Part shown: in pieces, positions 23,264 to 32,080 of the stretch
Position numbering within the stretch: position 1 is the stretch's first letter
How the letters are laid out: the number at the start of each line of letters is the position of its first letter
Assembly: GCA_934402515.1 (NCBI GenBank)
Contig: CAKRTZ010000017.1
Coordinates: forward strand, 1-42,462
From: an uncultured Lachnospiraceae bacterium
Lineage (GTDB): Bacteria; Bacillota; Clostridia; Lachnospirales; Lachnospiraceae
Direction of reading: 5' to 3'
DNA length: 42,462 nt
The notes under the pieces: model-generated
Seen by the model: the letters and a program-made list of their open reading frames with translations, nothing else
Databases searched by the model: none
What the model was told of the DNA's origin: nothing
Program-made: the position numbers and the translations under genes

Positions 23264-24942
23264 TCATCCTCGTTCAGATAATCTTCTAAAACTTCTCTTG
23301 CCTCCCGGATTTCATCCCGGTTTCCTCCGTGCAGTGCCTCCTCAAACCGCTGTAAGTACCGCTCGATGAGTTTCCGTCTGTCTCCCAGACATTCCTCGTA
23401 CATCCGCTCTGCCCGCAAAAGCACTACTTTATTTTCTTCTTGGTCTCTGGGCTGGATTTTCAGATAGGATAAATCCTCCATCCGCTTTTCAATTTCTTCA
23501 TCGGACATGGTGTTCTGGCTGCCCTTGATGATCATTTTCTGTTTTTCTCCGGTGGAAACCACCTCCACCTGGACCTCCAGCAGCGAATTGATGTCATAGG
23601 TATAAGTCACATCAATCGCCTCCTGCCCCTTGGGTGCTTTGGGAACCTTGATGTTTAATTCTCCCAGATAGAGATTGTTTCTGGCAAAACGGCTCTCCCC
23701 CTGCAGCACTCTCACCCGCACCTGTTCCTGATTATCCCGCACGGTGTATAGCCGCTCAGTGTGGCTCACGGGAATAACGGTATTTCGCTCAATGATGGGA
23801 CAGAAATGTCCGTCCTCCACCCGGCCATCCTCGTATTCCACCACCACTTCCGTACCTAGGGTAAAGGAGCAGACATCCGTAAGAATGACTTCCTTCACAT
23901 CCCCGTGGCGTTCCTTCATGGCACCCTCAATGGCTGCGCCAAGTGCCACTGCCTCATCGGGATTGGTGGAAGTGTCCGGGAACTTGCGGAACAGTTTAAT
24001 CAGAAATTCCTTCACAATGGAAAGTCTTGTGGCACCGCCCACCAGAACCACTTTGTCAATATCCTTTAAGGAAAGTCCGGCATCACTGAGGGAACGTTTC
24101 ACCGGTTCCCGGATTCTTGTAAACAGCTCCTCACAAGCCTCCTCGTATGCCCTTTTCGTGATGACGCTCTTTCGTTCTTCTTCCTTGTATACAAAGCTGA
24201 AGATGACCTCTGACTCGTCCTTGAAATCGCATTTTGCTTTCTCCGCACTGCGGTAAAGCCGCGCCTGTTCTTTCAAGGTCATATCCTGTTTATCCAGTTT
24301 CTGGTCTTTTAAGAACAGTTTTTCCAAAACTCTGGTAAAATCTTCTCCGCCCAGGTAGTTGTCTCCGGCTACAGCTCTCACTTCCAGAATATTTTCAAAC
24401 AATTCCAGAATGGACACATCGAAGGTGCCGCCACCTAAGTCAAATACCAGGAAACGGCAGTTCCCCTCCTGGTCGTATAAGCCATGGGCAATCGCCGCTG
24501 CGGTAGGTTCTGAGATAATCCGTTCCACCACCAGTCCTGCCAGTTCTCCGGCACGCTTGGTGGCTTTTCTCCGCTGGTCGTCAAAATAGGCCGGCACACT
24601 GATGACTGCCTCTGTGACAGGCTCTCCCAGAAAGGTTTCCGCGTCCTCTTTTAACGCCTTTAACACCAGACTGGAAAGTTCCTCTGCCCGGTATTTTTTG
24701 CCGGAAAGGACATATTCCCTGTCACTTCCCATGCTGCGTTTAAAAGTAGACGCCACGCTGTCGGGATAAAGACTCATCCTCTCCTTCGCGGTTTCCCCCA
24801 CATAGACATTCCCGTCCTCGTCCACACTGACGATGGAAGGGGTCAGGTGCTTTCCCAGTCTGTTGGGAATGATTTTGGGTCCCCCCGGGGAAAAATACGC
24901 CACCAGACTGTTGGTGGTACCCAGGTCAATTCCTACTATCAT
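23260..24942 (-). CDS. Hsp70-family chaperone, HscC type
   Basis: An ATP-dependent chaperone of 560 residues, shorter than DnaK (about 610-640) and matching HscC-like proteins. The nucleotide-binding domain has the phosphate loop GIDLGTTNS at residue 4, FDLGGGTFDVS (about 168) and VVLVGGATRLSIV (about 300). The substrate-binding domain (about 355-560) has a short lid and lacks a DnaK-type disordered acidic tail. It begins 12 bp after the J-domain/TPR gene, which is its likely partner. It is separate from any grpE-dnaK-dnaJ operon. Clients are unknown. Confidence 0.93.
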   Translation of the reverse strand: MIVGIDLGTTNSLVAYFSPGGPKIIPNRLGKHLTPSIVSVDEDGNVYVGETAKERMSLYPDSVASTFKRSMGSDREYVLSGKKYRAEELSSLVLKALKEDAETFLGEPVTEAVISVPAYFDDQRRKATKRAGELAGLVVERIISEPTAAAIAHGLYDQEGNCRFLVFDLGGGTFDVSILELFENILEVRAVAGDNYLGGEDFTRVLEKLFLKDQKLDKQDMTLKEQARLYRSAEKAKCDFKDESEVIFSFVYKEEERKSVITKRAYEEACEELFTRIREPVKRSLSDAGLSLKDIDKVVLVGGATRLSIVKEFLIKLFRKFPDTSTNPDEAVALGAAIEGAMKERHGDVKEVILTDVCSFTLGTEVVVEYEDGRVEDGHFCPIIERNTVIPVSHTERLYTVRDNQEQVRVRVLQGESRFARNNLYLGELNIKVPKAPKGQEAIDVTYTYDINSLLEVQVEVVSTGEKQKMIIKGSQNTMSDEEIEKRMEDLSYLKIQPRDQEENKVVLLRAERMYEECLGDRRKLIERYLQRFEEALHGGNRDEIREAREVLEDYLNEDD

Positions 24943-24954
24943 AAATCTAACTCC

Positions 24955-27900
24955 TTATTGCATATATAATAATTTTGCTCTGGCAAACAAATGGAAAGGG
25001 TTCGTCTCATCTATCCTGCGATACGCTTCGATTGCTCCCTGGCGGTCACCCTTTCGCTCCAGCATCAGGGCATTTGCCACCATGCGCTCCACACAGCCAT
25101 TATCCCGGCACATCCTGCAGATGATGCTGTGATTCATCTCCTGCAAAGCCGCCTCCACATCGGCATCGGGATTAAAGTAAGCATTGATGAACTTAAAATA
25201 TGCCAGATAGGACTTCTGGTAGAAAAACAAATCCCGGTACATCTCTTCGTTTTTCTTTAAGAAATCCTCCAGCCACTGGCGGTAGGTTCCGCCAGTCTTA
25301 AAAAAGTCTGCTCTGCGCTCTGCGGGGGACAATTCCTTCTCTTTTTCCATCTTTTTCTGTAGGTCTTTCATTTTCTGAAGGAGTCCTTTCCGCACCGGTT
25401 TTTCCTCTTCCTTCACCGCATCATCATAGAGGGTCAGCAAGAACAGATACTGGGCAATCAGTCTTGCCATACCGGTTTTTCGTCCATTCTTCGCCCCTTC
25501 CGGGCAGGCAGCATGAACTTTAAATACCACTTTTTTCAGCAGGGACAGTCCTTCCAGATACTTTCCACTGAGGATCAGATATTGCACCTTCCGCTCTCCA
25601 TAGTCGGAGAATTGTTCCATGGACTTCCGGTTGTAAACCTGCTCCATTTCCTCTAAGAGTTTTCCGCAGGGTTCCATGTTCCCTACTTCCATATAAATAT
25701 CAAATTCATTGGTCAGGCGGTCCATTGCCAGCGTGGGTTCTGTGGTTGGCCACTCCTTCTCGCAGATTGCGACTGCCTGCTCTGGTTTTCCACTCCGAGT
25801 GAGGGTGTGCATCAAATCTTCCGGAGTGCTTGCCCGGTCAGGAAATCTCTCATCCAGTGCCACATAAGTCTGGTAGGCACTTTCATATTCACCCATGCGT
25901 TCATAGGTATGCCCCAGATTTCCATAGGGGTAGACATTAGGTTCCGCATCCATGTACTGCATGGCTTTCCGCAGCACCACAATGGCTTTCTCGTACTGCT
26001 CTGTATATTTATAGACACAGCCCAGATTATTCAGGGCAAACTGGTCACCGGGTTCCTCTTCCAGAATTTTTTTGAAGGATTCTTCCGCTTCCTCAAAATG
26101 GAGACTGTCCATCTGGAATCTGCCCACTTCATTGAGCATATAGGTGGATGGTGCCTGGTAGAAAATCTTCATCAGTTCCCGGATTCCCTCTTCATACTTG
26201 GAAATCCGTCCCCACTCTACAATGGGCTTTTTATATTTCTCTTCAAACTCACTTAGTCTTTCCCGCAGGGATTTCCGTTCTTCCTCGCTGACCGGATGGT
26301 GATACTGGTACTCGTAGGCATCCAGATAGACGGATTTCACCTCTGCTTTTCTGGCATCCTCCAGCACTGCCTCCAAATCCTCGCCCCGCTTTAGACAAAG
26401 ATAAACCAGTGCCATTTCCTCGTAGGCTCTGGCATACTGAGGAAAACTCTTTACCGCAAGCTGCCCGAAATGAATGACTCCTCCTGCATCCCGTTTTCTG
26501 GCAAAAAGACGCAACAATATGGTGTAGGCCGCATCCAGGTGATAGTCATCAACCAACTGCATGGCAATCTCTTCTGCCCGGTCATCTTCCTCCTGTTCCA
26601 GATAAATTTCTGCCCGTTTCATCCGAATACGAATACGACTGTTTAATAGTTCCTCCGCATCCTTTTTCTCATCCAGCATCTGTTCAAAGGCTTCCAGTTC
26701 TTTCAGCGCATCTTCATAGTAATCCTTTTTGCCCAATGCCAGACCGTGAAATGCTTCAACCCGTACCAGATAGGAATCCCGCAATCTCCGACGGTCATCT
26801 CTGTAGTCTTCGCTTTCTTTCGTCTCTGACTCAATTCGTTTTTTCAAGGCTTCCCTCCAGATCAGTGCCTGATCTAAGGCTTCCTGGAACATTGCCTCCT
26901 GAAGATACAGTTTGGCCAGCAGTCCTTTTCTCTCTGCATCCCGTTCCGGTCTTACCTTTCCTTCCAGAGATTCTGCCAGTTTGATACCTTCAAAATATTT
27001 CTCATCCTGAATCAGACACCAGCCGTATTCCATGGCTGCGTCAGAATCCATGTCCTTTTTCTCTTTATATTCTCTCTCCAGTACCCCATTGATTTCCTGC
27101 AATTGACTGACAAAGTCATCGTCAGCGCCCATTTGCAGAACACATTCCGCACATTTTTTGGCTTGTTTATACTGTCCCTCATCCGCATAAATTTTCGTCA
27201 GACGGAAATTGGCCATATAGTGTTTCTTGTCCTGCTCTTTCAGTTTTTCATAGAGGATCTTTGCCTTTTCTGTTTCCCCCATCTGAAAATATAGTTCCGC
27301 TGCCTGATAGGTCACAATCATCTCATCCGGATAGCGATCACATAACTGCTGGATCAGCTGTAATGCCTCGTCTTTTCGTCCCTGTTTCAGTCGAATATTG
27401 GCCAACAGTAATTGCATGGCCGGATGACTTACCGACAGTTCTCCTGCATGTGTCACCGCATCCTCCGCCCCGGATATATCCTCTGCGTCCAACATACGCC
27501 ATCCCTGATTATACAGATTCAGGTATTCGTCATAGTTTGCATCATCAGCTCCTTGGAACAGTTCAAAATCAATATTTTCTCCATTATGGCATTTGTAAAA
27601 AAGATAACGGACAAACTCAGCGGGAAACTTTTCCTTTAACTGATTCTGTTTTCCACTAATATGTAGCTTTTCATCCAGCAACTTCCAAACCGATGTGGGA
27701 AGGTAAATGTGATTCATGAGAAATACCAGTAATTTCTCCCTGCATTCATCTTCCCCATCCAGAGACAGGAAAATCTCATCTCCAAACAGTTCTTTCCACT
27801 TGTTTAAATCTGTGCGCGTAGAAAGTTTTCCGTAAATTTTCCCGGCGTTTTCCACCCAATGTCCGGAAGGTGTATCATCAACTTGGATTTCCTCCTGTTC

Positions 27901-28080
27901 CGGTTGCTCCTCCTCCGGGCGTCTGGCATAGGTCACCGCTTCCTCATATGCTTTGCGCAATCGCTTAAATCCTTCCGGATCATCCTCAGGATTGGTTACT
28001 TTGAGTTTTTGCAAATATGCCTGCTTAAGTTTTTCCTCTTCTTTTGTCTGTTCGATTCCCAAAACCCGAAAACAGTCCAT
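24955..28080 (-). CDS. J-domain protein with long TPR array
   Basis: About 1041 residues. The start (MDCFRVLGIEQTKEEEKLKQAY) is a J-like domain, but the HPD tripeptide that stimulates Hsp70 is replaced: the loop reads TNPEDDPEGFKRLRKAYEEA. This matches, from memory, the variant J domains of E. coli DjlB/DjlC that work with HscC. The rest is a superhelix of tetratricopeptide-like repeats (clear at about 200-340 and 640-740, e.g. FALNNLGCVYKYTEQYEKAIVVLRKAM) suited to binding protein partners. In-frame ATGs exist at 28101 and 28092; 28080 fits the J-domain start and has GGA spaced 7 nt. The gene pairs with the Hsp70 gene downstream. Confidence 0.88.
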   Translation of the reverse strand: MDCFRVLGIEQTKEEEKLKQAYLQKLKVTNPEDDPEGFKRLRKAYEEAVTYARRPEEEQPEQEEIQVDDTPSGHWVENAGKIYGKLSTRTDLNKWKELFGDEIFLSLDGEDECREKLLVFLMNHIYLPTSVWKLLDEKLHISGKQNQLKEKFPAEFVRYLFYKCHNGENIDFELFQGADDANYDEYLNLYNQGWRMLDAEDISGAEDAVTHAGELSVSHPAMQLLLANIRLKQGRKDEALQLIQQLCDRYPDEMIVTYQAAELYFQMGETEKAKILYEKLKEQDKKHYMANFRLTKIYADEGQYKQAKKCAECVLQMGADDDFVSQLQEINGVLEREYKEKKDMDSDAAMEYGWCLIQDEKYFEGIKLAESLEGKVRPERDAERKGLLAKLYLQEAMFQEALDQALIWREALKKRIESETKESEDYRDDRRRLRDSYLVRVEAFHGLALGKKDYYEDALKELEAFEQMLDEKKDAEELLNSRIRIRMKRAEIYLEQEEDDRAEEIAMQLVDDYHLDAAYTILLRLFARKRDAGGVIHFGQLAVKSFPQYARAYEEMALVYLCLKRGEDLEAVLEDARKAEVKSVYLDAYEYQYHHPVSEEERKSLRERLSEFEEKYKKPIVEWGRISKYEEGIRELMKIFYQAPSTYMLNEVGRFQMDSLHFEEAEESFKKILEEEPGDQFALNNLGCVYKYTEQYEKAIVVLRKAMQYMDAEPNVYPYGNLGHTYERMGEYESAYQTYVALDERFPDRASTPEDLMHTLTRSGKPEQAVAICEKEWPTTEPTLAMDRLTNEFDIYMEVGNMEPCGKLLEEMEQVYNRKSMEQFSDYGERKVQYLILSGKYLEGLSLLKKVVFKVHAACPEGAKNGRKTGMARLIAQYLFLLTLYDDAVKEEEKPVRKGLLQKMKDLQKKMEKEKELSPAERRADFFKTGGTYRQWLEDFLKKNEEMYRDLFFYQKSYLAYFKFINAYFNPDADVEAALQEMNHSIICRMCRDNGCVERMVANALMLERKGDRQGAIEAYRRIDETNPFHLFARAKLLYMQ

Positions 28081-28116
28081 TTGAATATCCATCCCTTTCA
28101 TAACCTGTTAATTTTC

Positions 28117-28149
28117 AAAACGGCTGTCATGTTTTCACACGGCAGCCGT
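28117..28149 (-). terminator. Terminator of glyS
   Basis: Stem ACGGCTG/CAGCCGT (28120-28126 with 28143-28149) with an inner CGTGT/ACATG helix and a GAAA loop, followed on the minus strand by TTTT. It separates glyS from the J-domain gene. Confidence 0.8.
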
Positions 28150-28168
28150 CATGATTATTTCTTTGCAT

Positions 28169-29557
28169 TTAGAAAGTGAATTTGTCAGCAAAGTAAGCGT
28201 CTAACTGGTCAATGGCAATACGCTCCTGCTCCATGGAATCGCGGAAGCGCACGGTTACACAGCCATCATTTTCCGATTCAAAATCGTATGTCACACAGAA
28301 GGGTGTTCCGATTTCATCCTGACGGCGATAGCGCTTACCAATGTTACCTCTGTCGTCAAATTCGCAATTATATTTTTTGGACAGCTCTGCATAAATCTTC
28401 TCTGCTCCCTCGTTGAGTTTCTTGGAAAGAGGCAGAATACCAATTTTTACAGGTGCCAGTGCCGGATGGAAACGAAGTACGGTACGCATGTCGCCACCCT
28501 CCAGCTCCTCCTCGTCATAAGCTGCACACAGGAAAGCCAGAACCACACGGTCTGCTCCCAGAGACGGCTCGATAACGTAAGGAATGTATTTCTCCTTGGT
28601 CTCGTCGTCGAAGTAGCTCATGTCCTCACCGGAGGTATTCTGGTGCTGCGTCAGATCATAATCCGTACGGTCTGCAATACCCCATAACTCACCCCATCCG
28701 AAGGGAAATTTAAACTCAATGTCGGTGGTTCCCTTAGAGTAGAAACACAGTTCCTCCGGGTCATGGTCGCGGAGACGCATCTCATCCTCCTTGATACCAA
28801 GGGTCAGTAACCAGTCACGGCAGAAACCTCTCCAATACTGGAACCACTCCAAATCCGTGCCGGGTTTGCAGAAGAACTCTAACTCCATCTGCTCAAACTC
28901 TCTGGTACGGAAGGTAAAGTTACCGGGAGTAATTTCGTTCCGGAAACTCTTACCAATCTGTCCGATACCGAAAGGAACCTTCTTGCGGGAGGTACGCTGC
29001 ACATTCTTGAAGTTTACAAAAATGCCCTGTGCAGTTTCGGGTCTTAAATATACGGTGTTCTTTGCATCCTCCGTTACACCCTGGAAAGTTTTGAACATCA
29101 GGTTAAACTGACGGATATCGGTAAAGTTATGTTTACCACAGGAAGGGCAGGGAACATTGTGCTCCTCGATAAAGTTTTTCATTTCCTCCTGGGAATAAGC
29201 ATCAATGGGCTTTTCTAATGCAACGCCATTTGCCTCTGCAAAATCCTCAATTAATTTATCCGCACGGAAACGCTCATGACATTCTTTACAATCCATCAAC
29301 GGATCGGAAAATCCACCCAGATGTCCGGAAGCAACCCATGTCTGCGGGTTCATCAGAATTGCACAGTCCACACCTACGTTGTAAGGGGACTCCTGTACGA
29401 ATTTCTGCCACCATGCTTTTTTTACATTGTTCTTCAGTTCGACTCCCAGGTTACCGTAGTCCCAGGTATTGGCAAGTCCGCCGTAAATCTCGGAGCCGGG
29501 ATATACAAAGCCTCTCGCCTTTGCCAGTGCTACGATTTTGTCCATTGTCTTTTCCAT
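28169..29557 (-). CDS. glyS: Glycyl-tRNA synthetase, dimeric type
   Basis: A class II synthetase of 462 residues, the single-chain alpha2 form rather than the GlyQ/GlyS two-subunit form. It opens with MDKIVALAKARGFVYPGSEIYGGLANTWDYG, has a CxxC pair (CKECHERF) and a second (CPSCGKHNF) in an insertion that may bind zinc, motif 2 around RNEITPGNFTFRTREFEQMELEFF, and the C-terminal anticodon-binding domain (about 365-462). GGAG precedes the ATG. It lies 21 bp after a lipoprotein gene and shares that gene's promoter. No T-box is seen before it. Confidence 0.97.
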   Translation of the reverse strand: MEKTMDKIVALAKARGFVYPGSEIYGGLANTWDYGNLGVELKNNVKKAWWQKFVQESPYNVGVDCAILMNPQTWVASGHLGGFSDPLMDCKECHERFRADKLIEDFAEANGVALEKPIDAYSQEEMKNFIEEHNVPCPSCGKHNFTDIRQFNLMFKTFQGVTEDAKNTVYLRPETAQGIFVNFKNVQRTSRKKVPFGIGQIGKSFRNEITPGNFTFRTREFEQMELEFFCKPGTDLEWFQYWRGFCRDWLLTLGIKEDEMRLRDHDPEELCFYSKGTTDIEFKFPFGWGELWGIADRTDYDLTQHQNTSGEDMSYFDDETKEKYIPYVIEPSLGADRVVLAFLCAAYDEEELEGGDMRTVLRFHPALAPVKIGILPLSKKLNEGAEKIYAELSKKYNCEFDDRGNIGKRYRRQDEIGTPFCVTYDFESENDGCVTVRFRDSMEQERIAIDQLDAYFADKFTF

Positions 29558-29578
29558 TTTGGTAAACTCCTTATTCTT

Positions 29579-30223
29579 TTATTTTAACAGCAGATAGAAC
29601 AATCCGGTGGCGGAATCCACCAACGTTGCCTGTTTTTGGTTTTCTTCTACTGTAAGAGCCGCATTGTCACCGATATATGCAATTTTATCCGGTACGCACA
29701 CCTGTCCTTTTTCAGAAGTGATGAGAATTCGTTTATCTCCCATCGACTCAATTTCTTTCTTCTCCACCAGTTCCGGATCTGCTTTGGAAGGGTCTGCCTC
29801 CCACATATCCACCATGGAATAGCCCGCAGCCATTGCATCGGAAACCGTTCCGAAAAACAATACCGTAGAGTTGCTGATCGGTGTATTAAACGAAACATAA
29901 TCCGCAGTGCTGTCATAGTCCAGTACCATCCGCACACTGCCAGTTCCCTCATCCAGCATTTCCACGGATTCCAGGGTTACCTTTCCGGTTCCTTTGCTAT
30001 TATAATCGTCTACTGTTTCCTGGGCCATCTCCTTCAGTTCCCCGAAGCTGTAGACGCTTTTATCCAATACATCCACCTCTGTGGCACGAACCTTTCCGTC
30101 CTTCTGTACCTGGATGGTAGAGCGGTCAAAATCTGCCTTGCTGCCACCAGCCCCACAGGCTGTTACATTTAGGAATACAAAAACGGTAGCCAAAGCTGCG
30201 GCTCCTGTCATCCATTTTTTCAT
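29579..30223 (-). CDS. Lipoprotein of unknown function
   Basis: A 214-residue protein with a lipoprotein signal peptide: MKKWMTGAAALATVFVFL, lipobox VTAC, lipidated Cys at about residue 23. The mature part (SKADFDRSTIQVQKDGKVRATEVDVLDKSV...) has no motif I can name. The frame is open to a GTG at 30235, but that codon lies inside the GTGAGG ribosome site of the ATG at 30221-30223, which is chosen. A strong promoter lies in the end of recO. It is followed within 21 bp by glyS, so a membrane protein and a synthetase share a transcript, with no evident functional link. Confidence 0.85.
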   Translation of the reverse strand: MKKWMTGAAALATVFVFLNVTACGAGGSKADFDRSTIQVQKDGKVRATEVDVLDKSVYSFGELKEMAQETVDDYNSKGTGKVTLESVEMLDEGTGSVRMVLDYDSTADYVSFNTPISNSTVLFFGTVSDAMAAGYSMVDMWEADPSKADPELVEKKEIESMGDKRILITSEKGQVCVPDKIAYIGDNAALTVEENQKQATLVDSATGLFYLLLK

Positions 30224-30302
30224 AATTTTCCTCACACTTGTATCATTTTCTTACGCAGCAAAACAGCAAACATTTTACTACTGAATGACTACATACTTCC
30301 CT

Positions 30303-30331
30303 ATTATAGATTACTTACACAGGATTTTCAA
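30303..30331 (-). promoter_or_regulatory. Promoter of the lipoprotein-glyS unit
   Basis: Minus strand -35 TTGAAA (30326-30331), 17-bp spacer, -10 TATAAT (30303-30308). It overlaps the last codons of recO. Confidence 0.75.
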
Positions 30332-30977
30332 CAAGCGTTTCCAAAATTTCGAGACTTTTAAATTTGGAACGCAAAAAACGCTGGCGGATTTTGGATGAGA
30401 AATCCGCCAGTTCTTTTAAAACACTGTCTGAAACTTTAAAGGTGTACAGCTTTTCCACAGGCTGCTTTGCAATAAAATCCACGGTGTACAACAGGCTCTG
30501 GGAATAGTTTTCCGGTTGCTCCACACCGGGAAACTCTCCGTTTACCACCACCGCCTTACATTCAAATATGTAACGGACCAGGCGGTTGTCCAGGCTCTTT
30601 GCACAGAGTGCCCGCATGGACTGGTAGAGAAGTTTTAACATATCCCGCTCGTCATTGTTCTCCCTGGTGTAGTAGTCTGCAATTTCCAGAAAATACATGC
30701 CATAATAGGCACTTTCAAAGTCCATGCGGAGTTCTTCAAAGTAGTTGCTTATATTCGCCTCCATCATGTTGTAAGAATCCCGCCCCTGATAAAGCCTGTA
30801 CACACCGAAACAAAAGCAGTCTGTAGCCGCCATGAAACGGGAATTCTGTCTCCTGGCACCCTTGGCAAAGGCTGCGATTTTCCCCCGTTCTTTGGTGAGA
30901 ATCACTACCCGCCTGTCATATTCCCCGATAGGCACCGTCTTTATAATCATCCCCGTCACCACTACGCAATCCTGCAT
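30315..30977 (-). CDS. recO: DNA repair protein RecO
   Basis: RecO helps load RecA onto SSB-coated single-stranded DNA in gap repair. The 220-residue protein has the N-terminal OB fold (VVTGMIIKTVPIGEYDRRVVILTKERGKIAAFAKGARR) and the helical C-terminal part (YYGMYFLEIADYYTRENNDERDMLKLLYQSMRAL). No Cys4 zinc motif is seen in its C-terminal half. AGAAGGA precedes the ATG. The start overlaps the small yqzL-like gene by 62 bp, and the order era, yqzL, recO is the usual Firmicute arrangement. Confidence 0.94.
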   Translation of the reverse strand: MQDCVVVTGMIIKTVPIGEYDRRVVILTKERGKIAAFAKGARRQNSRFMAATDCFCFGVYRLYQGRDSYNMMEANISNYFEELRMDFESAYYGMYFLEIADYYTRENNDERDMLKLLYQSMRALCAKSLDNRLVRYIFECKAVVVNGEFPGVEQPENYSQSLLYTVDFIAKQPVEKLYTFKVSDSVLKELADFSSKIRQRFLRSKFKSLEILETLVENPV

Positions 30978-31098
30978 TGTGTCCTTCTGCTCTTTCCCGG
31001 CTTTGGGGCGAGGATTCTGCTCTCCCCGCCGCCATCCGATATTTTAAGTAATCTTCCACACTTCCGCTTTTCAAGAAATTCTTCCAGGTATTTTCCAT
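30916..31098 (-). CDS. YqzL-like small protein
   Basis: A 60-residue product beginning MENTWKNFLKSGSVEDYLKYR, which resembles the short YqzL proteins that sit between era and recO in Firmicutes. The N-terminal 20 residues carry the similarity; the remaining 40, rich in Gly/Arg/Ser/Asp, lie partly over the start of recO and may be poorly conserved. An upstream GTG at 31135-31137 would add 13 residues. The site before the ATG is weak (GGGGGC). The function of YqzL is unknown. I am moderately sure this is a real gene because of the position and the N-terminal match. Confidence 0.55.
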   Translation of the reverse strand: MENTWKNFLKSGSVEDYLKYRMAAGRAESSPQSRERAEGHNAGLRSGDGDDYKDGAYRGI

Positions 31099-31158
31099 GT
31101 GCTGCCCCCATTTGTCTGATAAGGTTAGGTTCTGCACATTTGCCTGATTTATTCCGGT

Positions 31159-32064
31159 TTACTCCTGCAAATCTTTTCCATTATAGCCAAAGTTTTTGAT
31201 GAGAAAATCACTGTCACGCCAGTCTTTTTTCACCTTCACCCAGAGTTTTAAATTTACAGGCATTTCCAGTAAATTCTCAATGTCCCGTCTCGCCTGGGTT
31301 CCGATTTTCTTTAACATGGCACCCTGTTTTCCAATGATAATTCCCTTGTGGGAATCCCGCTCACAAATGATGGTGGCATCAATGTTGACGATGGATTTGG
31401 TGTACTTCATGCTGTCGATGCACACGGCGATTCCGTGGGGCACCTCATCGTCCAGACACCGCAGTGCCTTTTCTCTTATCATCTCTGCCACAATCTGGCG
31501 CTCCGGCTGGTCGGTGATGGTATCCTCATCATAAAAGGCCGGTCCGTAAGGGAGATATTTGAAGATCGTCTGAATCAGGTCCTCTGTATTTTTATCCTTG
31601 AGGGCAGACACGGGGATAATTTCCGCAAAATCCATCTCCTTCCGGTAGGTGTCAATGACTTCCAGAAGTGCCTCCTTTTTCACGGTATCAATCTTGTTGA
31701 TGACCAGAATAACCGGTGTATTTCCCTTTTTCAACTGCTCCAGAATGTGCTGCTCTCCGGCACCAATGTAGGTGGAAGGCTCCACAAGCCACAGTACCAC
31801 ATCCACCTCGCTCAAGGTTTTCTGTGCCACGTTGACCATATAGTCCCCCAGCTTGTTCTTGGACTTATGGATGCCCGGTGTGTCCAGAAAGACAATCTGG
31901 CCCTGCTCGCAGGTGTAAACGGTCTGGATACGGTTACGGGTAGTCTGGGGCTTGTTGGATGTGATGGCAATTTTCTGTCCAATCAAGGTGTTCATCAAAG
32001 TGGACTTGCCCACATTGGGTCTGCCAATCAGTGTGGCAAAACCTGATTTAAACTGTTCATTCAT
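31159..32064 (-). CDS. era: GTPase Era
   Basis: Era is an essential GTPase that binds the 3' end of 16S rRNA and assists 30S assembly. The 301-residue protein has G1 GRPNVGKST (about 14-22), a TTRNRIQ effector segment, G3 DTPGIH (about 60), G4 NKID and a C-terminal KH domain with GIIIGKQGAMLKKIGTQAR (about 225-245) binding RNA. It lies 16 bp after the DUF4349 gene and heads the era-yqzL-recO order. Confidence 0.97.
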   Translation of the reverse strand: MNEQFKSGFATLIGRPNVGKSTLMNTLIGQKIAITSNKPQTTRNRIQTVYTCEQGQIVFLDTPGIHKSKNKLGDYMVNVAQKTLSEVDVVLWLVEPSTYIGAGEQHILEQLKKGNTPVILVINKIDTVKKEALLEVIDTYRKEMDFAEIIPVSALKDKNTEDLIQTIFKYLPYGPAFYDEDTITDQPERQIVAEMIREKALRCLDDEVPHGIAVCIDSMKYTKSIVNIDATIICERDSHKGIIIGKQGAMLKKIGTQARRDIENLLEMPVNLKLWVKVKKDWRDSDFLIKNFGYNGKDLQE

Positions 32065-32080
32065 GCTTTGTTTTTCTCCA

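Noticed and set aside
31348..32046. Long plus-strand open frame opposite era
   Set aside because: Shadow of era. The protein is low in recognisable motifs and era is intact on the other strand.
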